From positions 1-24,858 of IMG/VR virus record IMGVR_UViG_3300042451_001762: a DNA stretch of 24,858 nt; one strand, 5' to 3'. Position numbers and translations under genes: made by a program. Below the pieces are notes generated by a model that made no database searches, was not told where the DNA came from, and worked only from the letters and a program-made list of their open reading frames with translations. This document shows, in pieces, positions 8,088 to 16,407 of this stretch. Source of the stretch: a virus. Each line of letters begins with the position of its first letter. The stretch's first letter is position 1.

Positions 8088-8751
8088 CCGAATAAAAAAA
8101 GCATTAGGTATGGATATCGAAGCATTAATGTCACTAAAAAATAGCTTTCAAAACCAAAGATTTCAATTGGTTAAGGGCAAGCCATCGCCAAGATTAGGCA
8201 AAGTATTTGAAGTCATGGACATCGGCCAGAGCCGAACTGGCTTCTATGCAGAATTTAGCGACGGTGTCAGAGTTCCAGTCGATGCTCTATCTAACGACTA
8301 TATGATGTTGATGGACGATCAAAAGCCATTAACACCTATGGAGATTCAATCGATCAATATCGATTACGCTCCGTCAATGAATACTGTTAATGCAGCGGAA
8401 ATTAGTCCAGATTTACAGATACCTGAGGAACTTAAAGCTGAAATAATTGCACCAGCACCAAAGGTAAGTGCACCAGCTCCGCAAGTTAGTGCACCGGCTC
8501 AAACGACTGATTTATTTGGCATGTTTTCGTTAGAGGAAACTCAGCTCAATATCTCAATCAAGGTACAACTGCCAAATAAAACTCTACTTAAGGCAATGTA
8601 TCAGAATTCTCAAAATCAATCAGACTTTGTCAATAAGCTCTCTAGTCATATAAATAATAGTGTAACGGCAGATTCCATTAAAGAATCTTTATGGAAAATG
8701 CTCGATCCAGACAAAAAGAAGCAGCTTAATGACAAATCGACCAAAGATTGA
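8071..8751 (+). CDS. Unknown protein overlapping the split polymerase gene
   Basis: 226 residues, not recognised. Visible parts: a basic N-terminus (MKKLINRIKKALG); a small beta-like segment at about 30-80 (GKVFEVMDIGQSRTGFYAEF) resembling a compact barrel; a Pro/Ala linker at about 150-165 with repeated VSAPAP; and a Lys-rich helical C-terminus. It begins 17 bases inside the polymerase fragment and ends 23 bases into the next gene, so it is part of the same operon. It has no DNA polymerase motif B or C and no intein-like block, so it is not simply the missing polymerase half. Its place directly after the break makes a role connected with the polymerase possible but unproven. Confidence 0.7.
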   Translation: MKKLINRIKKALGMDIEALMSLKNSFQNQRFQLVKGKPSPRLGKVFEVMDIGQSRTGFYAEFSDGVRVPVDALSNDYMMLMDDQKPLTPMEIQSINIDYAPSMNTVNAAEISPDLQIPEELKAEIIAPAPKVSAPAPQVSAPAQTTDLFGMFSLEETQLNISIKVQLPNKTLLKAMYQNSQNQSDFVNKLSSHINNSVTADSIKESLWKMLDPDKKKQLNDKSTKD

Positions 8752-9307
8752 ATCTAGAGTTCCATTAATCGATACTCGATATGAAATGGTCTCAATTCAC
8801 AGAGACCAAGATCAGCTTAACCAGTTAAACTATTTGAAAACTGGCGTAGCCGTTTTACCTTTTACTAGATCACAAGACGGTAAGATCTCAAAGATCTATG
8901 CGCTGTCTCAACCTAATTTTATCAACGACCAAGACTCAGTGACCCTTATTACTGACGAATATGATAGCGAGCTTGATGCTTCTCCATTTGAGTCAGTTGG
9001 TCGTTGCATGATTGAAGAATGCGGCATGGACCTGTCTAGATTTGACCTAAATGAAGACTCAATGTTTTATTTGGGAGATCTATCGTCAGTCAACCCAATC
9101 TACTCAACTTATAAGTGTTACGCGATTGATGTAACCGGTGCATCAAGCAACACAAATTTTGCTTTCTCTCGAGTTCTATCCAAGAACCCAGTTACCAAGG
9201 ACAATTCTTCAATCGAAGAAATTGGTTTTTACAAAATCGTTAACGGCGACCATTCGGACACTCTGCTCCTAGCTGCGTGTTTTCTACTTGTTTCATATTT
9301 TTCGTGA
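8729..9307 (+). CDS. Nudix-fold-like protein with degenerate Nudix box
   Basis: 192 residues. The segment ASPFESVGRCMIEECGMDL aligns with the Nudix signature GETPEEAALRELEEETGL. The Arg, the paired Glu and the Gly are kept, but the usual RE is RC and the upstream conserved Glu is replaced. A hydrophobic strand (GVAVLPF) precedes it and YSTYKCYAIDV follows, as in Nudix domains. Active members cleave nucleoside diphosphates linked to another group. Loss of canonical residues could mean altered or no catalysis. The gene sits between the polymerase block and uvsX and overlaps the preceding gene by 23 bases. The ending LLAACFLLVSYFS is hydrophobic. The family call is a pattern match by eye. Confidence 0.5.
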   Translation: MTNRPKIESRVPLIDTRYEMVSIHRDQDQLNQLNYLKTGVAVLPFTRSQDGKISKIYALSQPNFINDQDSVTLITDEYDSELDASPFESVGRCMIEECGMDLSRFDLNEDSMFYLGDLSSVNPIYSTYKCYAIDVTGASSNTNFAFSRVLSKNPVTKDNSSIEEIGFYKIVNGDHSDTLLLAACFLLVSYFS

Positions 9308-9362
9308 AACCAGGTTAAAGCTCAGTGTACAAGATACTGAACTTTAAAAATATTAAGGATAC

Positions 9363-10559
9363 ATGGCTAAATCACCGTTAGATGCGTTTGCAAAATTCAA
9401 TGACATATTAGATAAGCGAGTAAAATCCAAAGTTGAGATCAGAGGTTTTTCTGATATCGATGAGTACATCTCAACTGGTAACTACTTACTCAATGCCCAA
9501 ATGTCGGGCTCAGTATTCGGAGGCTATCCAAATACCAGAAGTATTGGTATTGCTGGAGACTCTGGTGCAGGTAAAACATTCCTCTGCCTAAACGCAGTTC
9601 GTGAATTACAAAAAGCAGGCTATTACGTCTTCTACATCGATACTGAAGGCGCAATCGACTCGTCAGATTACATTAAATTTGGAGTTGAGCTTGAAAAGCT
9701 GCGTTATCTGCGCATGGGACTAATCAGCGAAGTTAAATTCTTTATCAATGACCTTATTGAAACTATTCGAGAAAATGCTGGCTTAAAACTTGCAGTATTT
9801 GTCGATTCAGTTGGGATGTTGGATACCGATAAGAGTAAGACAGACATGGATAAAGGTAAGAATGCAGCCGATATGGGATTGCGTTCTAAAGAGATGAGAG
9901 CCCTATTCAAGTCTTTCACATTAGACTTATCGAATTACAAAGTACCATTCATCTTTACAAACCACACCTATGCTTCAATGGATCAGTATACTCCAAAGGG
10001 CATGTCAGGCGGTGGAGGCCCAGAGTTTTCAGCATCAATTATCTTAATGTTGAGCAAAGGAACTTTGAGAGATGAGGCAAAAACAACAACTGGCATTATA
10101 GTTAGGTCAAAGACGAAAAAGAATCGTCTTGCAAAGCCTCTCGATATTGAATTCCATATTTCATTTCACAAAGGTATGAATCCATTTGTTGGTCTTGAAA
10201 ATTATGCAACTTGGGAAAGCTGTCGAGTTGGTCGAGGTAACTTGATTACTCAAAAAGAATTTGATAAGATGAAGCCTGCCGAGCAGGAGGAGTGCATCGC
10301 ATTTGATCTTAAAGGCGAACAACACTATTTTCAACCCAAGAAATTAGGCAAATCATACTTGAATGGCTTTACTGGAGAATCAATTCCAGTTAGAGAGTTC
10401 TTTTCGCCCAAGCTGTTTTCTGAGGAAGTATTAAGAGCACTTGATGAAAACGTAATCAAGCCAACCTTTAAATACCCAGAAACTCAATCCGGTATTGACA
10501 CATTAGAAACTGACGAATTAGAAGACTTAACCGACTTTGATAGTGATGTACAAGATTAA
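9363..10559 (+). CDS. uvsX: UvsX/RecA-like recombinase
   Basis: RecA-family strand-exchange ATPase for recombination-dependent replication and repair. Walker A is GDSGAGKT at 65-72. The Walker B-type strand is LAVFVDSVGML, and FIFTNHTYASMD fits the sensor region of UvsX/RecA proteins. A Gly-rich loop (MSGGGGPEFSAS) follows, like the DNA-binding loop region. The length of 398 residues is close to T4 UvsX (about 390). The C-terminus is acidic (ETDELEDLTDFDSDVQD), as in many recombinases. It is followed by a small gene and then the gp41-like helicase, matching T4 order uvsX-40-41. The ATG has AAGGA nearby, one of the few SD-like sequences in the window. Confidence 0.93.
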   Translation: MAKSPLDAFAKFNDILDKRVKSKVEIRGFSDIDEYISTGNYLLNAQMSGSVFGGYPNTRSIGIAGDSGAGKTFLCLNAVRELQKAGYYVFYIDTEGAIDSSDYIKFGVELEKLRYLRMGLISEVKFFINDLIETIRENAGLKLAVFVDSVGMLDTDKSKTDMDKGKNAADMGLRSKEMRALFKSFTLDLSNYKVPFIFTNHTYASMDQYTPKGMSGGGGPEFSASIILMLSKGTLRDEAKTTTGIIVRSKTKKNRLAKPLDIEFHISFHKGMNPFVGLENYATWESCRVGRGNLITQKEFDKMKPAEQEECIAFDLKGEQHYFQPKKLGKSYLNGFTGESIPVREFFSPKLFSEEVLRALDENVIKPTFKYPETQSGIDTLETDELEDLTDFDSDVQD

Positions 10560-10881
10560 TGACCAATTGCCCGTCAAATATCATTTCTCTGTGCACACAT
10601 CCATGCCAAGTTATCCAACGTATTCTGATTTTGTTTTCGACGTTTGTTCTTATCTACTGAGAGTGCATGGCCAAAAGAAGCCTGTGCTTACTCAACACGA
10701 GTTAAAGTTCTCAGTCAAGACTCTAAAATACGTGTTTGGTACTAACATGGAAAATGAGGATTTTCGAATTCGCCTCAAAGAGCACCTAACCGATGGAATA
10801 GGTTTAGGCCATCTACAAAAAAACGGAGAATTCATTTTTATTTCAGAAGAATCGTTTACCAATTACTTTTCCATAGTATAA
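10546..10881 (+). CDS. Small unknown protein between uvsX and helicase
   Basis: 111 residues from the ATG at 10546 (MYKINDQLPVKYHF), overlapping the end of uvsX by 14 bases; in-frame TTG at 10537 and GTG at 10543 are possible earlier starts. It contains HELKFSVKTLKYVFGTNMEN and ends FTNYFSIV. I recognise no domain. Position matches T4 gene 40 (uvsX-40-41), but that is synteny only. A helicase-loading or single-strand-binding accessory role would fit the neighbourhood and is speculation. Confidence 0.65.
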   Translation: MYKINDQLPVKYHFSVHTSMPSYPTYSDFVFDVCSYLLRVHGQKKPVLTQHELKFSVKTLKYVFGTNMENEDFRIRLKEHLTDGIGLGHLQKNGEFIFISEESFTNYFSIV

Positions 10882-10888
10882 CTTTTAT
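10866..10888 (+). promoter_or_regulatory. Candidate non-late promoter or leader motif upstream of gp41
   Basis: CATAGTATAA overlaps the stop of the preceding gene and lies directly before the gp41 ATG. It shares its layout with the sequence before the gene at 16408. No late ATAAATAA box is present. Confidence 0.28.
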
Positions 10889-12397
10889 ATGATAGACTTT
10901 AAAGAAAATATAGATTTGCTTGAGAAGATCATCTTCAATTTTGCATTGACTGAGGATGATAATGATCGAGTGATTCGACCAAAAAATTACGAAGGTGTTG
11001 AAAAGAGAGAAATAATCCCAGCGATTAAGGCTCACTATTTCAATGATGACTCTTTACAGAAAGTCTATCGTGAAGCAAAGAAGTTTTTTCATGAGTACAT
11101 GAAGATCCCGACCCGTACTGAATTAAGAGAAGTCTGTAATCTGACAAATCTCAATATCCCAGACGCCAAATTTAATTCTTTGTTTGAGGTTGACCTTTCT
11201 CAATACAATTACGATTTTCTCTATAAGTACACAAAGTCATTCATATTCTATAAAAATCTTAACGAAACAGTTATTGATGTATTGTCTTTCTTAAAGACGG
11301 CTGACATTAATCCAGGCAACGTTGAGCTTATTACAAATGATGTTAGACAAAAGTTTAATGATAAACTAAACGTCAATTTTGCAAATGCGGCATCAGGACT
11401 AGACTTCTTTAATGCTGAACACCACGTCCAATTATCAAAGATCGGTACACCAACTGGTTTTCCATACTTTGATAAAGTATTAGGTGGAGGTTGGAACCCA
11501 AAAACACTAGTCGTTTTCCAAGGCAGACCAAAGGTTGGTAAGTCAATGGTGTTATCAAACATTGCAACTCGTGCCTTTCTAGCCGGCTGTGAAGTTGGAG
11601 TTGCGACGCTTGAATTATCTGATGCCAAGTACATGAAACGTATAGGCTCAAACGCCCTCAACATCGTCTTTAAAGAATACGATTCTCTCCTACATAGGGA
11701 TCAAGTTGGCGGAGTCAAGGAGAAAATTGAGATACTGAAAAAGAATAATCCCCAAATGGGACAAATGATGGTAAAGGAATTTCCAACTGGAACTGCCTCA
11801 GCTATCGATATTGAAAACTACTTCATCACTGTTCAAAATAACACAGGTATAAAGTTTAAAGTAATAGTCGTCGACTATATTAACCTGATGAGACCTTTAC
11901 GTGAACAGGGCAATGTATACGAAAAAATCAAAGTAATTTCTGAAGAGCTACGTGCAGTCGCGATTAGAAACGAATGGTGTATTATCACAGCAACCCAAAT
12001 TAAAAGAGACGCAGTTGACGACCAAGACATTGGCATGAGTGATATTGCTGAATCTTTTGGATTAGTTCACACAGTCGATTCTCTGTTCGGTCTAATTAGA
12101 GGCCCAATGGAGAGACGTATGAAGATCAAGCTAATTGCAAACCGTGATGGAGGTTACACTGAAAGCTTTAAAATGTACCGAATGGATTATGATTATGCTA
12201 GGTTAGTTGAAGAAACTGATCCAGCCAGTCAATATTACTCAGATGATGACGATACTATTTCGCTAGAGAATGAAATGCGAAATCAATATCAAAGTCATTC
12301 ATCACAAAATGGCATTCAGCCTATTACCGCAACAACGCTACCACCAGTCCCAGCTGGTGTATCGCCACACGATGATATTCTAAATTCCATTAATTAA
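10889..12397 (+). CDS. 41: Replicative DNA helicase, DnaB/gp41-like
   Basis: Hexameric 5'-3' replicative helicase of the DnaB family. The N-terminal helical domain covers about residues 1-165. The RecA-fold core follows, with GTPTGFPYFDKVLGGG at 186-201, Walker A GRPKVGKS at 212-219, Walker B VIVVDYINLM from 325, and the ATATQIKRDA sensor region. LIANRDGGY matches the arginine-finger region. The length of 502 residues is near T4 gp41 (475). The C-terminus past about residue 450 is acidic then low-complexity (Ser/Gln/Pro), perhaps a partner-binding tail. There is no recognisable gp61 primase in the window. The ATG is preceded by a CATAGTA-containing sequence shared with the gene at 16408. Confidence 0.93.
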   Translation: MIDFKENIDLLEKIIFNFALTEDDNDRVIRPKNYEGVEKREIIPAIKAHYFNDDSLQKVYREAKKFFHEYMKIPTRTELREVCNLTNLNIPDAKFNSLFEVDLSQYNYDFLYKYTKSFIFYKNLNETVIDVLSFLKTADINPGNVELITNDVRQKFNDKLNVNFANAASGLDFFNAEHHVQLSKIGTPTGFPYFDKVLGGGWNPKTLVVFQGRPKVGKSMVLSNIATRAFLAGCEVGVATLELSDAKYMKRIGSNALNIVFKEYDSLLHRDQVGGVKEKIEILKKNNPQMGQMMVKEFPTGTASAIDIENYFITVQNNTGIKFKVIVVDYINLMRPLREQGNVYEKIKVISEELRAVAIRNEWCIITATQIKRDAVDDQDIGMSDIAESFGLVHTVDSLFGLIRGPMERRMKIKLIANRDGGYTESFKMYRMDYDYARLVEETDPASQYYSDDDDTISLENEMRNQYQSHSSQNGIQPITATTLPPVPAGVSPHDDILNSIN

Positions 12398-12413
12398 AAA
12401 GACACACTATGAA

Positions 12414-13100
12414 TTGGAACCATTTAATAGACTACCCGATGAAGATGACGATCTAACTCAATACAACGACAGCGATGAAATTGAGGAATTAGGTCTTGAA
12501 CCAGATCACTTTGATCCGGACTTTGATGATCATTATGACGATGATTTAGACGAAGACCCAGCTGAGCTAGAAAGACGTCGACAGCGATATGCTGAGCTCA
12601 AAAAAGACGACAAGATTTTCAATAACACCTATAATATGGGTTATGAAAATCCAATGGACGAAGATGAGCCAGACGAAAATAGCCGAGGAGGCCGAGAAAT
12701 CAAAGTAGATTCGTCGTCGCCTGATTTTTTCTTGTATGATCAAGACAAATATTCAGAATATGTCGATTCGCAAATCATTCAAAAGGAAATCTTTTCCTAC
12801 ATTGAAACAAGCGAGGAGATAAATCAGATACTTGGAACTGAACCTGAAAAAAAGAAATTTGTAAAGACTGAAATAAACCAGATTTTCTCAATCTTATGCA
12901 AGAATCTAATAACTCGAAATAACCGAAACTATTTTATAACACCAATCTATGTGCTTGATGCTATTTCAATAACTGTTGCAATGGACTATAAAAAGCTATT
13001 TGATATGTTAAGTTATGAAAACAAAGAAGTGTTATTGTTGGAGTTAAATACTAAGTACGGATTCTTGGATAAGATCATGAAATCCAATAAAATGTTTTAA
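12414..13100 (+). CDS. Acidic unknown protein between helicase and gp47
   Basis: 228 residues if the TTG at 12414 is used; no in-frame ATG occurs until about residue 74. The first 70 residues are extremely acidic (runs such as PDFDDHYDDDLDEDPAELE), then residues about 110-228 form a helical, probably globular domain (FSYIETSEEINQILG, FSILCKNLITRNNRNYF). An out-of-frame ATG lies 5 bases upstream (12409); one missing base would join them. Not recognised. The acidic N-terminus suggests DNA mimicry or binding to a basic replication partner, which is inference. Its stop overlaps the gp47 start (TAATG). Confidence 0.65.
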   Translation: MEPFNRLPDEDDDLTQYNDSDEIEELGLEPDHFDPDFDDHYDDDLDEDPAELERRRQRYAELKKDDKIFNNTYNMGYENPMDEDEPDENSRGGREIKVDSSSPDFFLYDQDKYSEYVDSQIIQKEIFSYIETSEEINQILGTEPEKKKFVKTEINQIFSILCKNLITRNNRNYFITPIYVLDAISITVAMDYKKLFDMLSYENKEVLLLELNTKYGFLDKIMKSNKMF

Positions 13101-14218
13101 TGACGACCTTAAAAGACATTCGAAAAATACACCTAGTTGGTGACCTACACTTAGGCATCAAAAACAATGCAATAGAATGGCTTGAAATTCAAAAAAGCTT
13201 TCTATTGGAAGACCTTATTGAAAAGGTTGACTTTGACTTTGATGAAGCTCGAGATATTCTAATTTTTGAAGGAGATATTTTTCACTCTAGGGAATCAGTA
13301 AACATTCGAATTCAAAATGAAAGCTTTGCAATCTTTGCACAGCTAGCCAAAAAGTTTAAACGTGGTGTCTATATTATTTTGGGCAATCATGACGTCTACT
13401 ACAAAGATAAGAATACAGTCAATTCAGTTAAGTCACTATCTTACCTATCAGACAACATTCATGTATTTGAGAGATCTGAGATTTTATCAATAAACGGCAA
13501 GCATAACTTTTTAATGCTACCGTGGGTTGACGATTATACTCGACTTGCTGGTATAATTGAAGATAATCGTGATGATGCAGACTATATTATTTGTCATGCT
13601 GACATCAAGGGTTTGACACTAAACAAGTGGGCCAAAGTTGAACACGGTATCGAACTTAGTGCTTTATCTACATTTAAGAAAGTATATTCTGGCCATATTC
13701 ACATTAGGCAAGAAAAAGCAAATTTGCTCTATACTGGTACCCCATATCAAATGGATCGAGGAGATCGTGATAATCAAAAGGGCCATTATGTTTTAGATGT
13801 TACAGGAGATCAAATCGTCGAAGAATTTTTACCGAATGTCAAGTCGCCAGTCTTTTTAAAGCTCAATATCTTTGAGATCTTGGAAATGCCGTTAGCTGAT
13901 ATTGAGAAAATGTTCAGAAACAATTTCATTGATGTCATGATAAGCGTCAGTTTTGCCAGTAAGTTGTCGATTACCAGTTTTTTAGAAAAAATTCAGGACA
14001 CAGGTTATCGAAAGATCGAGTTCTTTACTTATGTTGATGCTAAACCAGAAGAACAGACGACACAAGTTGAATTTGATCTACAAGACAATTTCAACATTAA
14101 TGATATTTTCTCTCATTACCTAACGATTCAAAATTACACAGAACCAGTTAAAGAGGCCTTAACTGAAAAATTCTTGGAGACTCTACAAAAAGTTAGAGAA
14201 CTTGATAAGTATGCATAG
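13100..14218 (+). CDS. 47: Recombination nuclease subunit gp47 (SbcD/Mre11-like)
   Basis: Metallophosphoesterase nuclease that works with gp46 to resect DNA ends for UvsX-dependent recombination. All calcineurin-like motifs are visible: DLH at D15/H17, GDIFH at 58-62, GNHD at 95-98, CHAD at H166 and GHIH at 198-201. The length of 372 residues is close to T4 gp47 (339). It starts at ATG 13100 overlapping the preceding stop by one base, and the next gene begins 8 bases inside its end. Confidence 0.94.
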   Translation: MTTLKDIRKIHLVGDLHLGIKNNAIEWLEIQKSFLLEDLIEKVDFDFDEARDILIFEGDIFHSRESVNIRIQNESFAIFAQLAKKFKRGVYIILGNHDVYYKDKNTVNSVKSLSYLSDNIHVFERSEILSINGKHNFLMLPWVDDYTRLAGIIEDNRDDADYIICHADIKGLTLNKWAKVEHGIELSALSTFKKVYSGHIHIRQEKANLLYTGTPYQMDRGDRDNQKGHYVLDVTGDQIVEEFLPNVKSPVFLKLNIFEILEMPLADIEKMFRNNFIDVMISVSFASKLSITSFLEKIQDTGYRKIEFFTYVDAKPEEQTTQVEFDLQDNFNINDIFSHYLTIQNYTEPVKEALTEKFLETLQKVRELDKYA

Positions 14219-14705
14219 ACCGTTTATTCATAGAGCAATTGAAGTTAGACCAGTCGGTCCAAACCGGTTTGCAGTATTTTCAACTGACAATATTGGTCGC
14301 GGTACTCGAATCGAGGCTTGTGCAATTATCCCAATAACCAAGCAAGCTCACACAGCACTGACTAAAACTAGAACATCGGCAGCTGATAGACTAGTTCAGA
14401 ATCCAGACGGTATTCTGAAAGAGCGCAATATTCTAAATTCAATTGCTGAAATGGAATTGGAAAAGCGCTTTGACGCGGGCCTAGTTTCAACCGAAGACAT
14501 TAAGAAAATCCTATTCGAATCAGGTAACCTAACTCAAGTACTCGATATTGAAACCCACGGCTTTTTATCGGGATATGGCTCATTCTATTCCAAGTCTCAG
14601 TATCCGAATGCCTTGATTGAATATGATGCTGAGTCTAAACTATATAATGTCACAACAGTAAAAGATATTACACCTAACACAGAGATTACCTATTTTACTC
14701 GATGA
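14211..14705 (+). CDS. SET-domain protein (possible lysine methyltransferase)
   Basis: 164 residues from ATG 14211 (an in-frame TTG at 14202 would add three). The order of elements matches a small SET domain: RFAVFSTDNIGRGTRIE at 19-35 resembles the first SET motif (GxGVFAT-DIxxGxxIE); near the end GYGSFYSKSQYPNALIEY corresponds to the xNHSxxPNA motif; and VKDITPNTEITYFTR corresponds to RDIxxGEELTYxY, with the Tyr in the catalytic position. The Asn-His of NHS is replaced, so activity is uncertain. SET enzymes transfer methyl groups from AdoMet to protein lysines. The gene lies inside the gp47-gp46 pair, overlapping gp47 by 8 bases and gp46 by 4 (ATGA), so it is co-expressed with the nuclease. 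The target is unknown. Confidence 0.68.
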   Translation: MHRPFIHRAIEVRPVGPNRFAVFSTDNIGRGTRIEACAIIPITKQAHTALTKTRTSAADRLVQNPDGILKERNILNSIAEMELEKRFDAGLVSTEDIKKILFESGNLTQVLDIETHGFLSGYGSFYSKSQYPNALIEYDAESKLYNVTTVKDITPNTEITYFTR

Positions 14706-16372
14706 GAATAGAAGAATTTGCATTTAGAAATATATGTTCGTATGGTAACAAGCTGCAGCAATTCAAGTTTGATGATTTGCCGAAACTTGTGCTGGTCCAG
14801 GGTAAGAATGGTGGAGGCAAGTCATCTATTTCAGATGCACTGACTATCTCGATTTATGGTAAATCAGCAGTTCGTAAAACCAAAGAGATTCCAAACCGCA
14901 TTAATAAGAATGCCTACACCCAAATCAAGTTCAAAACAAATACTGGCGATACTGTTTCGATTGAGCGTGGACTTGAACCAAATTTTTCAAAACTCGAAAT
15001 AAACGGAGTTCAACATAATTTACCAGATAAGAGACGAGTCGACGAATTTATTGAAGACGAGCTGACTCAAATCCCATTCAACGTTTTTTCAAATACAATC
15101 AGTTTATCAGTAAACGACTTTAAAAGCTTTGTTAAGTTAAGTCCACAGGACAAACGTAAGATTATTGATAAAATCTTTGGACTTGACATTCTAAATGAAA
15201 TGTCGACCTTAACCAAAGATGAGACTAGAGAAACTCTTGCTCGTAGTCGAGCTTTACAGGTATCAATTGATCAAAATACGACACTCCTACAAAATTCGAC
15301 TGAACAGCTAATTGGCCTAAAGACCGATGTCGTAAAGATTAATCAAACTAGGTTAGATGAAGTTATCGAGCAAATTGCAAAGTTAGAGACTCTGCAAGCA
15401 ACTTCAAAAGAGGAATTTTTAAGACTTAAGGGAGATGTTCAAAAAATACAAGCTGAATTAACTACCGTTACTGAACAAAAATCCAAGATTAGATTCACAG
15501 TTGACGAGATCAATAAAAAGCTCGCAATCTACGAAAAGAATAAGTGCCCTCACTGTTTATCCGATCTAACTGATACAGTTCATCTTGAAATAAAGACTAA
15601 GCTTGAAGCAAAACGTCAGGTAGAGCAGGACAAAGTGCCTGCCATTCAAACTCAAATCAACGAGTTGGCTGCTAGAATTAAAGAGCTTGAGACTTTACAA
15701 AACGATGCAAAATCAAATCACCAGACAGCAACTGCGCAAATACCAGCTCTAACTCGTGAAAAGACTCAACTGTCTAACCCAACTACGACTGATTCAGCTG
15801 CAATCGAAAGAATGCAGACAATCATTGATAATATAGGCACCAAGTTAAAAGAGTTATCATCTGAGAAATCCGAGCTTGATGCTAAATTGAAACTTAATCA
15901 AGAATTGGACGTCATACTGGGTGACTCTGGAATGAAGAGACTACTAATGAATCAGATCATTCCAATTCTGAACAAGAAGATTCTAAAGATTGCAAAACTG
16001 CTAGAGTTTAAGTTTGCATTTGAATTTGATTTAGAGTTTGATCCTATCATTACTCATCTGGGTGTACAAGTTTCGCCAGACTCGTTATCAACTGGCGAAC
16101 AGAAAAAAATGAATTTGATTGTACTGCTCTGTATACTTGAACTAATTAAACTTAAACATCACCGAGTAAACTTATTATTCTTAGATGAGGTCTTTTCTTC
16201 ACTTGATGTTGAATCGATCTATCGAATTGTTGATCTGCTTAAGGAATTTTCAAAGAAATACAATATGACAATCTTTGTAATTTCTCATGACATGCTACCT
16301 GAAGAGCTTTTTGACATGAAGATCTTTGTTGAGAATAACGACCATTTCTCTGACATGAAAGTCGTTAATTGA
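14702..16372 (+). CDS. 46: Recombination nuclease ATPase subunit gp46 (SbcC/Rad50-like)
   Basis: SMC-like ATPase partner of gp47. Walker A is GKNGGGKS at 34-41. Long coiled-coil segments (about 170-400) flank a zinc-hook CPHC (C282, C285). The ABC signature is LSTGEQKKM at 462-470 and Walker B is LLFLDEVFSSLD from 491. The length of 556 residues matches T4 gp46 (560). The product forms the DNA-end resection complex with gp47, unusually with a SET-domain gene in between. ATGA overlap with the preceding gene. Confidence 0.95.
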   Translation: MRIEEFAFRNICSYGNKLQQFKFDDLPKLVLVQGKNGGGKSSISDALTISIYGKSAVRKTKEIPNRINKNAYTQIKFKTNTGDTVSIERGLEPNFSKLEINGVQHNLPDKRRVDEFIEDELTQIPFNVFSNTISLSVNDFKSFVKLSPQDKRKIIDKIFGLDILNEMSTLTKDETRETLARSRALQVSIDQNTTLLQNSTEQLIGLKTDVVKINQTRLDEVIEQIAKLETLQATSKEEFLRLKGDVQKIQAELTTVTEQKSKIRFTVDEINKKLAIYEKNKCPHCLSDLTDTVHLEIKTKLEAKRQVEQDKVPAIQTQINELAARIKELETLQNDAKSNHQTATAQIPALTREKTQLSNPTTTDSAAIERMQTIIDNIGTKLKELSSEKSELDAKLKLNQELDVILGDSGMKRLLMNQIIPILNKKILKIAKLLEFKFAFEFDLEFDPIITHLGVQVSPDSLSTGEQKKMNLIVLLCILELIKLKHHRVNLLFLDEVFSSLDVESIYRIVDLLKEFSKKYNMTIFVISHDMLPEELFDMKIFVENNDHFSDMKVVN

Positions 16373-16385
16373 TAAACTAAATTCA

Positions 16386-16407
16386 CTTTACATAGTAAAA
16401 TACTTAT
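16386..16407 (+). promoter_or_regulatory. Candidate non-late promoter or leader motif
   Basis: The sequence just before the gene (CTTTACATAGTAAAATACTT, then ATATG) is strikingly like that before the gp41 start at 10889 (CTTTTCCATAGTATAACTTT, then TATATG). Both have CATAGTA(A/T)AA about 10-15 bases before the ATG. It could be a middle or early promoter -10 region or a translation signal. Two occurrences are weak evidence. Confidence 0.3.

Noticed and set aside
8649-8656. TATAAATA on the + strand before the Nudix-like gene
   Set aside because: It is inside coding sequence, about 73 bases from the next start, unlike the 20-27 base spacing of the other boxes; probably chance.
8071-8751. Possibility that this gene is the C-terminal half of the DNA polymerase or a split intein part
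   Set aside because: No KxxxNSxYG, no DTDS and no intein blocks; length and composition differ from the missing half.
11248-11664. - strand ORFs inside the helicase gene
   Set aside because: Antisense to a clear gp41 coding region, with no protein-like motifs.
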